Shown here: piece by piece, positions 1 to 12,582 of the stretch
Layout: the number at the start of each line of letters is the position of its first letter
Numbering within the stretch: the stretch's first letter is position 1
Source of the DNA: Larix kaempferi
Lineage: Eukaryota; Streptophyta; Pinopsida; Pinales; Pinaceae
Direction: 5' to 3'
Assembly: GCA_027924585.1 (NCBI GenBank)
Contig: BSBM01000190.1
Location: 4,164,501 to 4,228,500 of the forward strand
Length of the DNA: 64,000 bases
Notes under the pieces: generated by a model
The model's input: the letters and a program-made list of their open reading frames with translations, nothing else
Databases searched by the model: none
Told to the model about the DNA's origin: nothing
Made by a program: the position numbers and the translations under genes

Positions 1-2268
1 TGGAGTTCCTTCTCTTATGTTTTTGTTTCAGTATTTCTTCTTTTTCTTGCATAACTTTGAATAATTCTTGTGAGGAATTATTTGATTCAAGATCCTTGGC
101 TATTAGAATTTTTTCATGGTATTGATCCTATATATAATTCTCACATCGTATCAGAGCCATATAATTGTCGCATGGAGTCCATCAGCACAGGTTTCCTTAC
201 TTTTTCCCATTTCCCTATTCACAATTAACTTGGACTGGAGATCCTCTGTAAGTTCAAGAAAAACACTCCCACACATATCATGGAACAAATCAATGAATGA
301 TTCCAACAGTGCAAATTGTGTAACGTTAAAATAAAAGCTAGATTCTTGTTGGATTGGTTCCTCAAATCACTTCTCCTGATGATCGTCAATGATGTCACAA
401 CCACCATGGAGGAGAATGAATATGCTCGACCATCTTGGAAGATCAATAGTTTGATTCAATTTACACTCAAACTAAGTATTTATCCATAATCATCCTCGAT
501 GCCACTTAATGTCGGTCTTTTTAGCAAAACAACCCCAATACTTATGACCCTACTAATGAGATTGTTAAGTCCATTACCCTCCATGGGAATCAACCAAATC
601 CATATGGTTCCTTCCCACCAAATCATCCTTATGGAAGTACTCCTCCACCTTTGGAAGTTATATTTCTATAGAGTGGACCTAACCTGCATTATGGAGAACC
701 TACTTACCGACCATAGAATCCCACCTTTCCCAATATGACTGTGCATAAATTTACCTCACTCTCTTCTACTCATATCCATAATGTAGCTTATAGTATAATA
801 ATTTCCCAAGAAACACCTCTACTTCATATAGGTCCCAAACCCATACTGAGATGCTCCCCTCTCAACACATATTTTCCATTTCCTAGTCCTCTGCTAGCTA
901 TATCGGTTAGTTTCAACATTGCAACTCATGGAGTGGTGATTTTTGTTGAACTTTATCCAGTTCAACAATTTCAAGACTTTGAATAATTGAATGCAAAAAA
1001 AAAAAATCAACAAAATCAAATAAATAATAAAGGAAAGAATGAACAACAAACTAGCCTCAAGGGTAGGGGATCAGTCTCCCTAACTAACCAAATCATAATG
1101 GCTGAAATCAAAACAAAAAGAATGGAAATAACAATTTGCTTAATCGAGGAAAATTTAATAATATTAGAATTAATTTTCCTTGTGTTATCTATAGTGAGGA
1201 TGGCCATTACACTCACCTTCTCCCTAAAATTATTGATTTTAAGTGCATACTAGAAGCACATGCTCAAACTATTATAAATACTCCCTAAATAAATAACATG
1301 GATCAACCACAAAAATCAATCTTGCAAAATTCCTTCCTTCAACAAGGGGCCATATCTCACTGACAAGATGTTTCAAAACTCCACATTTCGACCATCATTT
1401 GGGAGTCTTCCTACCAAACCAGCTACATGAATTTCATAGAGATTCATCTTCAAACTTGAAACTAAGCATCCGGTATGACATAATATACTCCCACATAGTT
1501 AGAGGATTCCCTAACTTACACCATTAGGTTTCTTCCGATTACATGCCCTAGTAGTGACACTATCATAAGGTACCAAATTATCCTCTATGAAATATTGCTC
1601 ATAACCGTCATGTGATATTTATACACAATTACAACATCATCTATGATTTGGATTGATCCCCTACTGTCATGTCCACATTTGAGGCTCTCCACCATTTCCC
1701 CTATCAAAAAAGGAATTACTATTTTCATTAGGTACAATTGATCCATGTGATTTATGCCTCATGACCTTCAACTTAGATGCAAGAAACTCGCCTGTGTTTC
1801 CTTCATCCATCACATTATGAATCCTCGTCATAGTCAAGATTATAATCACTCTTCAATGCATCATTCATGAACATGCTTCTATTCTTTTCATGTCAATTGT
1901 CATTTGGAAATGACTAGGATCTCATGATATCATACCTATAATCATTCTTCATGCCTATGATGGTCATCCCTCTTAACCAAAAATCCTTTACCAAAATTTC
2001 CCTATTTATATAGGGGGAAAGATGGTTCTCTTTGATGTATAATGTTTTGATGGCTGACTTGACTACAACATCCTTATTTATAGTAGTTATATGTTCACCA
2101 TGAAATAAATTGCCTCCTTAGTCTCCTACACTGTGATGTTCACCCATAATGGGAAATTTGTCGCCCTTGAAAAAATTACAAACTAAAAGCCTCATCCCAT
2201 TGACAACCTAGAGAATATCGTACGAATAGTTATTAAATATGACAAAATCCTTTATTATAGTGATATAG
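1..2268 (+). mobile_element. Decayed retroelement fragment with gag-like zinc knuckle (copy 1)
   Basis: No intact ORF. A PBS-like string close to TGGTATCAGAGC lies near 148-160, which would put an LTR end just before it. Around 1174-1230 one frame reads FPCVIYSEDGHYTH, a damaged CX2CX4HX4C knuckle with its second Cys changed to Tyr. It is preceded by a Lys/Asn/Gln-rich stretch (987-1150), as is usual for a gag nucleocapsid. A Pro/Asn/Gly-rich linker is readable at about 520-720. The first ~1670 bases recur at 57842-59513. From 1670 to 2268 I see no recognisable domain. Copia-1 is inserted at 2268/2269. The class of this element is not clear. Confidence 0.55.
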
Positions 2269-2831
2269 TGTCGATGTATATGTAACTTCGGAATGTATTT
2301 CATCTATGTATTTTATTGTACTCCTATAGAGATCTATTATTTCTCTATACGGAAGTGTTGTCATTTGTATTAACAAGTGTCACAACTTGCTGATGGGTTA
2401 TTAAACCACCTAGTAAGGGGTCGGCCAGGATTAATGTAGCCATGGGTTATTAGGCTAAGTTAGGCAAGTCGGCCCCACTGGTTTATTGGGAAGGACATCA
2501 CAAGTATAAATAGAGATCGGGATATCTCTATTTGATCATCTCATTACTCACTCTTCTATTACTCGGAAAGTGGTGCACATGTGAGGAGGAGGATCAGCTG
2601 CTAGGAGAAGACTATCTCTTGTACTTTGGTTGTATCATTGCTCTTTCTATCTCTGAGGAAGTTGTGGGGTTCTTCACCTTTATTGTTTTCCCCAGTGAAA
2701 CTCTGTGTGTCCATTGTCTTATGTTATTGTTTGATATGCTTGATACATGCTTGATATGATTGATATGTTGTACATGTTATACTCTCAGTAAAGATCCTAG
2801 AGTATGCTGAATTAATGCTCAAAATTTAACA
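2269..2831 (+). repeat. 5' LTR of copia-1
   Basis: Starts TGTCGATGTATATG and ends TTTAACA, and is repeated at 17739-18321. It contains a promoter-like TATAAATAG at 2505-2513. A C-to-T type difference separates its start from the 3' copy (TGTTGATG). Confidence 0.93.
2505..2513 (+). promoter_or_regulatory. LTR TATA box of copia-1
   Basis: TATAAATAG in the sequence AAGTATAAATAGAGATCGG. It is preserved in the 3' LTR (from 17984) and, on the minus strand, in the LTR of the second family member (59822-59830). Conservation across three diverged LTRs supports a core promoter role. Confidence 0.75.
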
Positions 2832-2848
2832 TGGTATCAGAGCTAACC
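2832..2848 (+). other. Primer binding site of copia-1 (tRNA-iMet type)
   Basis: TGGTATCAGAGC directly follows the 5' LTR. It matches the 3' end of plant initiator tRNA-Met, the usual primer of plant copia elements. Confidence 0.93.
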
Positions 2849-3406
2849 TGAGAAGAAGACATTGTGCAGTGGCAAAAACTAGGGTTTCTTGTTTATTGGG
2901 TTTCTCTCCATAGATTTTGGAAAAGTAGTATGATAGATTGACTCTCCTTAGCAAGGTGAATCCTTATTTCCAATCAGAATTGAATTCTGAGCACTTTTAG
3001 TTTTGGCCCTAAACATTAGGGTTTCCATAAATATAGGAATTTCTAAAATATGAATATATAGCTGGAATCTCCATGGAAAAATCAAATTTTAGATATTTGG
3101 ATCAAGATTTTTGGTTGGGTGAAGCTCTGGGAAACTCAAGCCCTAATTCAGGGTCCTCCCTAGTGAATCCAGGAAGACTAAAAGGCATTTCTGAAGGGTG
3201 AAACTTTGCAGAACTCAAATTATGAATATACCAGGATGATCAACTCATCAAGGTGGATCTTTCTATCCTTTCAGAAGTTTGAAATTCAAAGTTTGAATTT
3301 TTAGGGTTTCGCTAACAAACCCTAATCCGAGACCAGATCCATTTTTCAGCAAATCAAGTGGTAAGACCAAAATCTTCTTTATTTCCATTTTAAGTATTTT
3401 TTAAAG
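2849..3406 (+). other. Untranslated leader of copia-1
   Basis: 558 bases between PBS and the gag start. Several AAACCCTAA-like strings (for example 3300-3330) and many stops in all frames. No RNA gene recognised. Confidence 0.6.
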
Positions 3407-4451
3407 ATGTCTCACCACACCAAGCTTGAGAATCAGCTTGAAGGGGTTGATAACTTCTGAGCATGGAGTATAGGATTGGGTTAATCCTGGAAGAAAATGA
3501 GTTGGACATTTATATAAATGAAATGGTCCCTGTCCCAGAAGAAGAAGAGGCTAAGGCTCTTCACAAGAAGAAGTTGGTCAAGGAAAAGAGGATCATTGCT
3601 AATTCTATCAAAGATCATCTCATACCCTATGTGTCTTCCCTAAAGACACCAAACGAGATGTTTGATTCCCTGACCAAGCTATTTGAAGGGAAGAACATAA
3701 ATCAGAAGATGACGCTGAGGAATTAATTGAAGAATGTCAAGATCCAGAATGTGGAAACATTGCAGTCTTATTTCTCAAGGGTCTCCTAGATAAAAGAACA
3801 ACTTGAAGATGTGGGAGAAGACATAGAAAATGGAGAAGTGGTAATGACCACTCTTAATGGCCTTCCTAGGTCATGCGATTCCTTCATCCAAGGGATTTGT
3901 GCTAGGAAGAAACTTATCAATTTCAGTAGGCTATGGGAAGAATGCTCACAGGAAGAATCTCGAATTATAGATCGAGAAGAAAAGATGGGGAATGAAGATC
4001 AGGCTCTCACAGCACACTCCAAAAGTCATGGTGACAAAAAGACTCACCATCATGGCAAGAAAGAAAGACAACACAACCAAAATTAGAAGGGAAAAAGAAA
4101 CATGTCCCATGCCCGTTGCTATACACGTGATGAAAAGGGACACTATTCCAGAGACTATCCCAAAAATAAGAAAGATGGTTCTCACAAAAGGAAGAACACC
4201 AAAAGAAGACATCATGCTCATGCTGTAGAGGATGATGAACCTCCCAGGAAGAGTGCTAGAGAAGATGGTGAATATTCTTCTAGTGATGAATAATATGTTT
4301 TGATTTCTTCTCTCACTGGAACCATTACTCGTGGAATTAATGATTGGCGTATAGACAGTGGGGTTTCTAAACACATGACAAGATTAAAGGAATCCTTTAG
4401 GAACTTATCTAAACATGAATTACCCCACAAGGTGAAACTTGGGGATGACTA
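3407..4451 (+). pseudogene. Copia-1 gag and start of protease (broken)
   Basis: The gag start is ATG at 3407 (MSHHTKLENQLEGV). After one frameshift near 3455 a single frame runs to the insertion point at 4451, read through stops at about 3724, 3787, 4084 and 4291. A typical copia gag opening, LILEENELDIYI, is at 3482-3517. The nucleocapsid knuckle near 4111-4155 reads CYTRDEKGHYSRDYP, with both later Cys lost, and is followed by a Lys/Arg-rich tail. The protease motif WRIDSGVSKHMT (4345-4380) keeps the catalytic DSG. The frame resumes at 13927, beyond the nested element. The protein would have formed the capsid and processed the polyprotein; this copy cannot. Confidence 0.88.
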
Positions 4452-5797
4452 TGTAACGTCCCCACCCGCGGATCCAACTCCGATAAGGAAACATGATGCC
4501 AATCTATAGGGCTTTCACAAAAACTCATCCCATTCATAAAATTCATAGCCATAAAATTAATGTGTGCAGATGCAAATCAAACATATATGCACAAGGGAAT
4601 AAGAACATCACCCACACACATCCTTTGTATGCATTCAGCATATCAATAAAAAAAATATCAAATTTAAACATTTGCAGAAGTAAAATGCACATAGAAAAAC
4701 ACTTATCTTCATTGTGCAATTGTACCAAACAACTAGCTATGTCACTACAACGTTGCACCCAACCGTAGGCTAGTTGTGTTCATCAATTCTCTCAACACAA
4801 CGGCCACCCCCAAGGTGGGCATGATTCTTACAAAGAAAGGGGACATTCAAGCTCATACACAACCAAAGCAATAGATACCCATCTCAACCCCAACACTCTT
4901 TTACACACAACAACTCAAACTAGGCATGGATACACTCTTTAAGCAATGGGATTTACCAATAAGATGGCCCAGGACTTTCCCAAATTGTGGACACACCAAA
5001 AACGGATTGGGGAATTTCAATAACAAGATGGCCAGGCATTTTCCCAAAATGTGGGCACACCAAAAACGGATTTTGAATTGGGGAAAATCGTCCACAAGGA
5101 ACTAACCCGATTTTTCCATGGTATTTTGGGCATCTAAATGGCCAAAATGCCTCCAATGAAACCCCAAACCAAGCACCCATACTACCAACCACTCTGCAAC
5201 CCAAAAACGCCTTGTTTCCAGCTAGAACAATCAGGAGAAACCATAAAAATGTGGAGAGAAAACGCCCAGGCAGCCCAAAAACGTGAGAGAGACATAACTG
5301 CTTTCAGGGTTATGGCTTGGGAGGAAAATTCATGGCTCTTTTCTTGCCAAGGAAGAAAAACATGTTTTTCCATGAAGGGTGGTTGCCCATACTCGAATTT
5401 TGGACCGCCATGCCTCTCATTCCCCAAGGCATTAACTACCTCAACCAACTTTTGGGAGAAAATGAATGATTGGGTACAAAAGTCAACATGGGTAGTTGAG
5501 TGTTTGATGGGTTATCTCATTGACACTTGGCTTGACTTGATTGGCTCAAGGGTTTGAATGTTTTCCCTCCCAATTCCTTGAAAAATCATGCCCCCATCTC
5601 TTGTTGCATTGCATAGCTAGTTGTGGGTATTTTATTAAAATGCATATTTACAATTCCAATGTGCTTGGCTAGAACGTAAACCATATGCATCAGTAAATCG
5701 ATGGCAGGGACTTGGACTTGAGCTCCTCACCACGATTTTATAACAATATTACATCATTTACATTTTAATGCAATGGGGTCAAGATGGGGACGTGACA
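4452..5797 (-). repeat. LTR of the LARD-like element (3' LTR in element orientation)
   Basis: On the plus strand it begins TGTAACGTCCCCACCC and ends GGGGACGTGACA. It is matched by 12583-13921. Its termini (TGTCACGTCCCC...GTTACA on the minus strand) have the usual TG...CA form. ORFs of up to 139 codons occur here on both strands, but their frames are not kept in the other LTR copy, so they are not coding. Confidence 0.92.
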
Positions 5798-5812
5798 TTC
5801 CCCTCCCCTTGG
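5798..5812 (-). other. Polypurine tract of the LARD-like element
   Basis: Read on the minus strand, CCAAGGGGAGGGGAA sits immediately before the LTR start, where second-strand priming is expected. It fixes the element's orientation. Confidence 0.85.
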
Positions 5813-6974
5813 AATAACACCATCCTTGGTGTTCCAATACTTCAAAATATATACCCACTTTACACATGCCTCAAAATTCACAACTGGTGGTAGGTCTGTC
5901 AGGTGTTCATCTCTTGAATTTGAACTTTTAGGATCAAGTCCTTTTGCCTCCTCAAGCTACTCCTGCTGGCTTTGATCTTCCAGCTCTGCAGGTGGGAATT
6001 GCTCCATAGCAATCCCTTTCTTTTATTCACCTTCCAGCTGATCTACAAGTCTGGAACTTCATGGTTTCCATCTTTCTTTCCATCATGGCAACTAATTGAG
6101 GAATATTTTCAGTTAAAACCAATGGCTTTCACTATCTCACCTGTGAGATTCATCATGGCAATTCCTGTTAGGACAAGCATAACACAATGTTAAAATTAGT
6201 CAATTAATTCCTCAATTGACATGGAATGTCCATGCTTTACCCATGAGACATCCACACATTTCATGCTTTCCCAACATACACATGAACTCGTTCATGTTCA
6301 TCCATTCACAGGGAAATAACTATTTCAGAATTCAGAATTCATTTTAAGCAATAAACACAATCAAGTTCCAGTCACAACATGCATTCAGCAATCCTTTGTT
6401 TCTGAAATGCATCAATAAAAATGAAAGAGAAGAGTAAGAGTTTCCCCCTCTTAATCTTGTTCCAATCTGGAGCCACACCATCACTATGGTTTCATGCTCC
6501 TTAGCCTCTTTCACTTCAACATGAATGCTTGACTTGCCCGTTCTTAGCTATGACACTTAGTGTCTAAGGTCTGTTTAAGGATTTTCAATGTGGGAGTCCT
6601 TCCCATTGTTTCCTACAGGACCTTTGGCTGCTAGGACCCACATATGTCCACTAGCACCATCTTTCATTACTACTCATACTGAGCTCTCTAGGATAGTCAC
6701 ATGTCCACATGCATCCTCCAGATGCTTTCATAGTCCTTGCTTCCAGCATTACCTACACTCAAACATTGATTCAATTCATATGTTTAGTTTATTTCCATAG
6801 GGTTTGTCTCCAAACAAGAGTTTAAGAAATCATAAACAAATCATATACACACGTATTTCATAAGCAAGAAGCTGCAATGTAACCAAAGACTCATCTGCAT
6901 TGGATGTCTTCACTTTATTCCACAGGCTCCTTCTTCGCTTTATAAGCCTTGGATTTCCTGTGGATGCAATAATG

Positions 6975-7990
6975 AATGTTGGGCCAGCATGCAGGCTACT
7001 CCACAACCATTTGAATAGGAAATGCCCAGCCAGTACGCCGACTAGGTTTCATCAATCATCTCATTTAGAAATATGCTAGGCCAGTGGTCCGACTGGTTTT
7101 ATTAATTAATTAAAGAATGTATGGCCAGCATGCCATTTGCTCCACAACATCGAGTGGTTAATGCCCCCACCAACTATTCCTTGAATTTATCGAGCATCAA
7201 TTACTCTCTGGATTTACCAAGAATTTATAGTGCACAACCAGTTACTCTTTGGTTTACCAAGAATTTATAGTGCACGACCAGTTACTCTCTGGTTTACCAA
7301 AAATTTATAGTTCTTTCAGGGTCCATGCTTCCTGCAATGACCAAGGTTTCCAACAAGGGAACAATAGTGTATCATCTTAGCTGTTAGAATACTTATACCT
7401 GAAATTTTCATTATTCCAAACAAGAAAATAAATGAAAATGAAAACTTATCTGTGTTGTGCATTTTCCTTGCTACTCCGCAGGTTTCCTTCTCTACTTTAC
7501 AAGCCTTGGATCACCTGTGGGGTGGATGCTTGGCCAGCACACATGCTACTCCACAGTATCATCCGAATAGGCAATGCTAAGGCAGCACGTCGACTGGGTT
7601 TATCAAGCATCCCTAAAATCAGTATGCTAAGCCAGTACGCCGACTAGGTTTATCAAGCATACAATGACCATTTCCAAGCCAGTTCTCCGACCGGGTTTGT
7701 CAGGAAATAACACCCTTCACTAATACCTCCACAACATGCACACAACCAATGCCAAGCTAGTACATCGACTGGGTTTATCAGGCATACAAAAACCATTGCC
7801 AAGCCAGTACACCGACTTGGTTTATCAAGCAATAAGAACAATATAATATGATTACGTGGCTCCTTCTAATGCCAAGCTAGTACACCGACTGGGTTTATCA
7901 GGCATACAACAACCATTGCCAAGCCAGTACACCGACTTGGTTTATCAAGCAATAAGAACAATATAATATGATTATGTGGCTCCTTCTCTT
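6975..7990. repeat. Imperfect tandem repeats in the LARD interior
   Basis: Units sharing GCCAGTACNCCGACTNGGTTT plus ATCAAGCA recur at about 7027, 7081, 7527, 7627, 7674, 7750, 7796, 7869 and 7917, mostly 45-75 bp apart. The last two units form a near-identical ~120-bp duplication (7740-7862 against 7863-7985). A separate 55-bp repeat with GGTTTACCAAGAATTTATAG occurs three times at 7195-7315. Confidence 0.8.
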
Positions 7991-10900
7991 ATGAAACCAG
8001 TGGTTCCCTCCAGGAACTCCATAGGTGACTCACTTGACTAGGCTAGCATGGCCTCCACAATACCCACTCACACTACACAAGGTTGATACCACTTTTTTGC
8101 TACACAACTCCTCGGGCCTATACATCTATTCTAGCGTCCTTTAGTGTGAGCGTAGAAAGGTTACCACTGCCCATACATCCCTCTTGAGTACTCTTTCTTA
8201 ACTTTGCCTCTTACGTGAAACACCAAAGTGCATCTGTGTAAGTTGATAGCACAAGAAGGCTAAGCAGGCTCATTAGTATTTCTTCTCTAAAATTGTAATC
8301 ATATTTCATAACATTCACTATCAAGTATCGAAACACTAGGAATACATCCATTCCCTTGGGGTGTAGTCAATATTGAAAACCCTAACATAACCCAACACCT
8401 GAAATGTATGCATCCCTTTCTAATGTGAGCCATGTAGGCCCTAGTCACACTTAAGCAGTTTGGAATAATAATGAAATAATAAAACATGCTCTGCGTATTC
8501 AATCTAATAGCCAGACATGTATATCTTTAGTTAGGGTTACATAATACTCATTTGTTTCACAAATGTATCTTTTCTTTATTTGTGAAGAATGGGGGCTCCC
8601 TTCTCTGATTCAACAGTCCTTCCATTCTCCACCCCAATCTTTTCACGTTCCATAACCCACACATGCCTGATCGGCATAATTTTACTGTCTCACTCACATG
8701 ATTCACCCACATGTAGTTTGACTAAGACATTATCAACATTTACAATGGTGTTTCACCCGAAACCCATTTCCAAAGCATGGGATCCTTCCCATCTAGTTTG
8801 GCTTCGAAAGGCCATCACACATGGTCTTCCTGCCATGTGTCATCCTGGCACACTTATCAAATAGCCAAACAGTCAGCAACATTTAGGAATAAGCTTCAAG
8901 TATGATTGTTCTATAACCAATCAATAGCATTAATAATTAATTCAACATGAATTTACAATTTTGTCTCCTACAGAAATTGATTTGCTTAGCAATGAGGCTA
9001 TCCACATATTGTTTGGCTCTCATAAGTGGTATCACTCTATCCATTATGGTTTCACCCTTGCTACCATACATGAAAATCCACCTACAACATGTTCTCTTGA
9101 CACAATTTATACAAGCCAAACAATGATTAGCAATTATAAGCAAATTCTCAAATCTGAAATCTACAAATCTGTTTTCCTATAGAAATTAGATTTGCAATCA
9201 TGAGATTATTCTCATAAATTTAAACCATAAAATTTTCAGATTTCTTTGATGCATACTTTACAACCATGAGAACCTTCTCATAGCCTTTGGCTTTTGCACA
9301 TGGTAGATCTCGGTCTCTACTATGGACTTAACCTCATTGCCATACGTAAGACTTTTCTACTTGAAATCTGAAATTTCAATCAGCCAAACACATTGTGAGT
9401 ATTTTGTGCATATAGTCCTTTCATTGCTACAACAGTCACTGAAGTGATCTCAGAATTATAACACTCAATAATTCAAACATCTTTAGCTGTTAATATTTGG
9501 AATGCAACAAAATATATACATTCCTATATATGCATCATTATCACAATAAAATTGCAAGACACAGTCACACTATCGATGCAATTTAAATAAACTGTAAATA
9601 CTCATTACTTCACATTCCATGCAATTCTGTCCTTCCAACAAAGTGCTCTGGTAGCCCATCACATGTCTACCTTCTTCATGCAGTTTTTCCCCTGCATTCA
9701 TAGCAGATCATGAAATGGTAACAGGATTAACAATAGTCCACCATGTCATCTATTACCTAACTGCATTGAAACATATATATCACCACCATGCATTCACACA
9801 ATGCACCTCAACATGTGCACCCACACATATGCATGCACATTCACAACATTTTCATAATCTTTTAATGTGCACTCACTCAATGCATAACCCCTCAATACAA
9901 CCTTGCATTAATCCACAAGTACTATGCATTCCAACATATTATGGCCTAACCATGCATATCTCATAGCATGCACTACCGCAACAAGACCATAAGTCCTCAC
10001 TTGCTTTGATTGTTAAACTCACAACTAGCACAGACAAATGGCATGATATAATTTCATATGAATGCATTGAGATTTCTAAGCAATTATAGGGTGTAAGGCT
10101 TCCTTCCTTCACTTACCCATACCTCACCATACTTGGTAGGCTAAAATTCACATTCAGACACTCAATCTCTCATACGAACAATTCAACACAGTTTAAACAT
10201 AGTGAAGGTATCTCACCAAATCTTCTTTCAACATTCATGCAATTAAGCACAATTAACCATTACCTGCACGGCTATTATTAGAATCACTTGATGTTACCTG
10301 ATTAGTTGGCCTCTTACCAAGGCTACTCAATCCTTTTTCCAGCATCATGATCATGGATTTGTTGCACCATCTTTTCTTCATAAGGTCGTTGGTCACGTGC
10401 AACAATGTCATCAAATTCTTTAGCCATGCTTCAGTTGCCTTTGGTCCTATAACCAATGCGAACACAACTGATTATTTGCAACCACAATCATTATCTTAAG
10501 TGGCTCATTGCATATATAAAACCTCACTATTTTACCAATATGAAATATCATATACGCACAAAACATTTTCACATGCACTGTGCAATGTTTATTGATATGC
10601 CATCTAGTGCATATTCATCTATGTAATCTTTTTCATTTTTAACATTCTTATGCCATAGTTTATATGCACGACAATTTCATAATTATAAATACAATAGAAA
10701 ACGGGGTTTAAGGAATTCTCCCTTTCCAATCCCTCATCGTAGTATGGAATCCCTCTTCCATATCATAGTTGGTCCAGTTTCTTTCCAGTCATGAAATTAT
10801 AGAAATTGCCCATATTGACAACAATTCTTTTTGTCAAAACAGCCGCTGACACTTTCCTGCACCAAATATCTATGATATATGCAGACCTCATTCAAATTTG

Positions 10901-11759
10901 AGTCATGCATCCTTGTTCTCCTCTGGACAAGATTTCCAATGCCTATCCCCGTGCTCCATTCTGACCCACGACATGTAATTTACATTCTTCCAAAAATGCA
11001 AACTTTGCCCAAATTTCTGCACTTTTACACAGCCGTAATTTTATTCTGGAAGGCCAACTTCAGCTGCTTGCAGGAGTAAATGTAGGAAGAATCATGAAAA
11101 CTTATCTATCGGGAGAAGGTAGTCCATATAACAAGGAACACTGAGCAACCTTCAAATCCATGTTTAGATGCACCAGTCAATTTCTATAAAATTCGGGGTT
11201 TGGCTACTTTTCACTTTTCACTTATTCCCCAAAATCTCAAAATTTGGCCAAAAATGCCTATCTCCCAATCTATGCATTTCTGGGAAATCTTCGTCTAACG
11301 GAAAATGTCCATCTTAATGAGAAGAGAAATGTCTAGTTTAGTAAAAATTTTGATTCCAACATCTAGGGTCCCTTTTACTGTCCACAAGCTTTTCAAAATC
11401 CCGAAAAAGTGGCCCAAAACAGTGCTTTTTGGCCTTCTGGTTCACCCCGACTCCACATCCTTTGGATTTTGGATCCAAGATTCCAAAATTAACACTGTGC
11501 CTACTCCATGGCCGCGCCATATCAATTTTAGCCAAAACTGACCTTCTGTCAAGCTTCGGGACATTGTCTTACAAAAGTCACTATTCTCCTTTTTCTGTCA
11601 AATTAGAGCATACTGGGTTCGGGACCCTCTCTGGTTCTTTCATGACCTTCGTTAATGGACTCTGAACCCCACAGGATTCATCCCATTCTAAGCCTGACTT
11701 CTCCTTCTATCCAAAAATCAAGTTTTTAGCTGTTTAATCTTTTTATTTTTATTTTTTTA

Positions 11760-12270
11760 TCTCCTCCCCCTGCGACTGTCGTTGGATTTAACCTTAAAGC
11801 TGCCGCTACATCGTAGGTTTTATCCTTAACATTGTCACCCTTGGCGTTGTATCTAACCCTAAAATCCCTGCCACGACACAGGTTTATCCTTAACTTCTGA
11901 ACCCGTTTTGCTAGTGTCGTCACTGACCGGCACAGATTTTAACCTTAAAATCCCTGCCGTGGCGCAGGTTTATCCTTAACTTCTGCGCCCGTTTCGCCAA
12001 TGTCGCCACCGACCAGCACAGATTTCAACCTTAACCTCTGCGCCCATCGCGGCGGTCCTGGACTTATCTTCGCCGCCCGCAATCCTCCGTTGCTGCGACT
12101 GCATCACAAAATTTAAGGCTAAAATTGCCGCCTGCGCAATTTTTAAGCCTAAAATTTCTGCCGAGTGTTGCAGAATTAATCATTATTTTCGCCGCATGTG
12201 GCACGTGCATCGCAGTTTTTTTAGTGTTATAATTGCTTCCAACACCGCGTTAACTTTGCCGCCAACACCG
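11760..12270 (-). repeat. GC-rich leader with ~95-bp repeats
   Basis: Close to the PBS side of the element. CCCTGCC...CAGGTTTATCCTTAACTTCTG recurs at about 11862 and 11955, and GTCNCCACCGACC/GACCGGCACAGATTT-like strings recur at 11920 and 12005. Unlike the rest of the window it is rich in CG dinucleotides and GCCGC. The position matches a 5' leader or packaging region. Confidence 0.6.
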
Positions 12271-12568
12271 CTCAAAATTAAAAAAAAAAAGACACTTTGA
12301 AAATTTTTGACTCTCTCTTCCCTTTCAGTGCAGCATTTATGCTAATTTTGGAGCCGCACGCGCAGAGTTATGCTTAACTTTGCCACTGCCCCCGTGGCAC
12401 AAAATTTCGAAAAAGACACTTAGAAATTTTTTTCAAATTTTCAAAAACAGTCAGAATTTAAAAAAAAAAAAAATTCCTTCTTTTTTTATGTTTAGTGCTA
12501 GGCAGGAGGCATACTTACCTATGCAACTGTGATAGGTAGCCCATGAAGGCCCAATGCTGCAACCAACA

Positions 12569-12580
12569 GCTCTGATACCA
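12569..12580 (-). other. Primer binding site of the LARD-like element
   Basis: Minus-strand TGGTATCAGAGC, two bases from the LTR at 12583-13921. This is a tRNA-iMet type PBS, so this LTR is the 5' LTR of a minus-strand element. Confidence 0.9.
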
Positions 12581-12582
12581 AA

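Larger units (their letters stand above)
5813..12565 (-). other. Non-coding interior of the LARD-like element
   Basis: About 6.75 kb with only short, unconvincing frames. It is AT-rich from 5813 to 11700 (many ACATGCA/CATATG-like strings at 9780-9960), and GC-rich and CG-containing from 11750 to 12270. It contains two zones of tandem repeats, listed separately. A minus-strand frame at 10253-10465 (GPKATEAWLKNLMTLL) vaguely resembles a gag capsid but is too short to call. Confidence 0.7.

Noticed and set aside
3946-4374. 142-codon minus-strand ORF
   Set aside because: It overlaps the copia-1 gag and protease on the plus strand, which have recognisable motifs. It is a shadow frame with a low-complexity Ile/Phe/Ser composition.
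5138-5557. A 139-codon ORF (and an 88-codon one on the other strand) as a possible gene
   Set aside because: Both lie inside an LTR of the LARD-like element. The frames are not preserved in the partner LTR (12583-13921), and no domain is visible.
10253-10465. Possible gag capsid remnant in the LARD-like element (minus strand)
   Set aside because: Only about 30 residues look capsid-like, with no neighbouring support. Too short to separate from chance.
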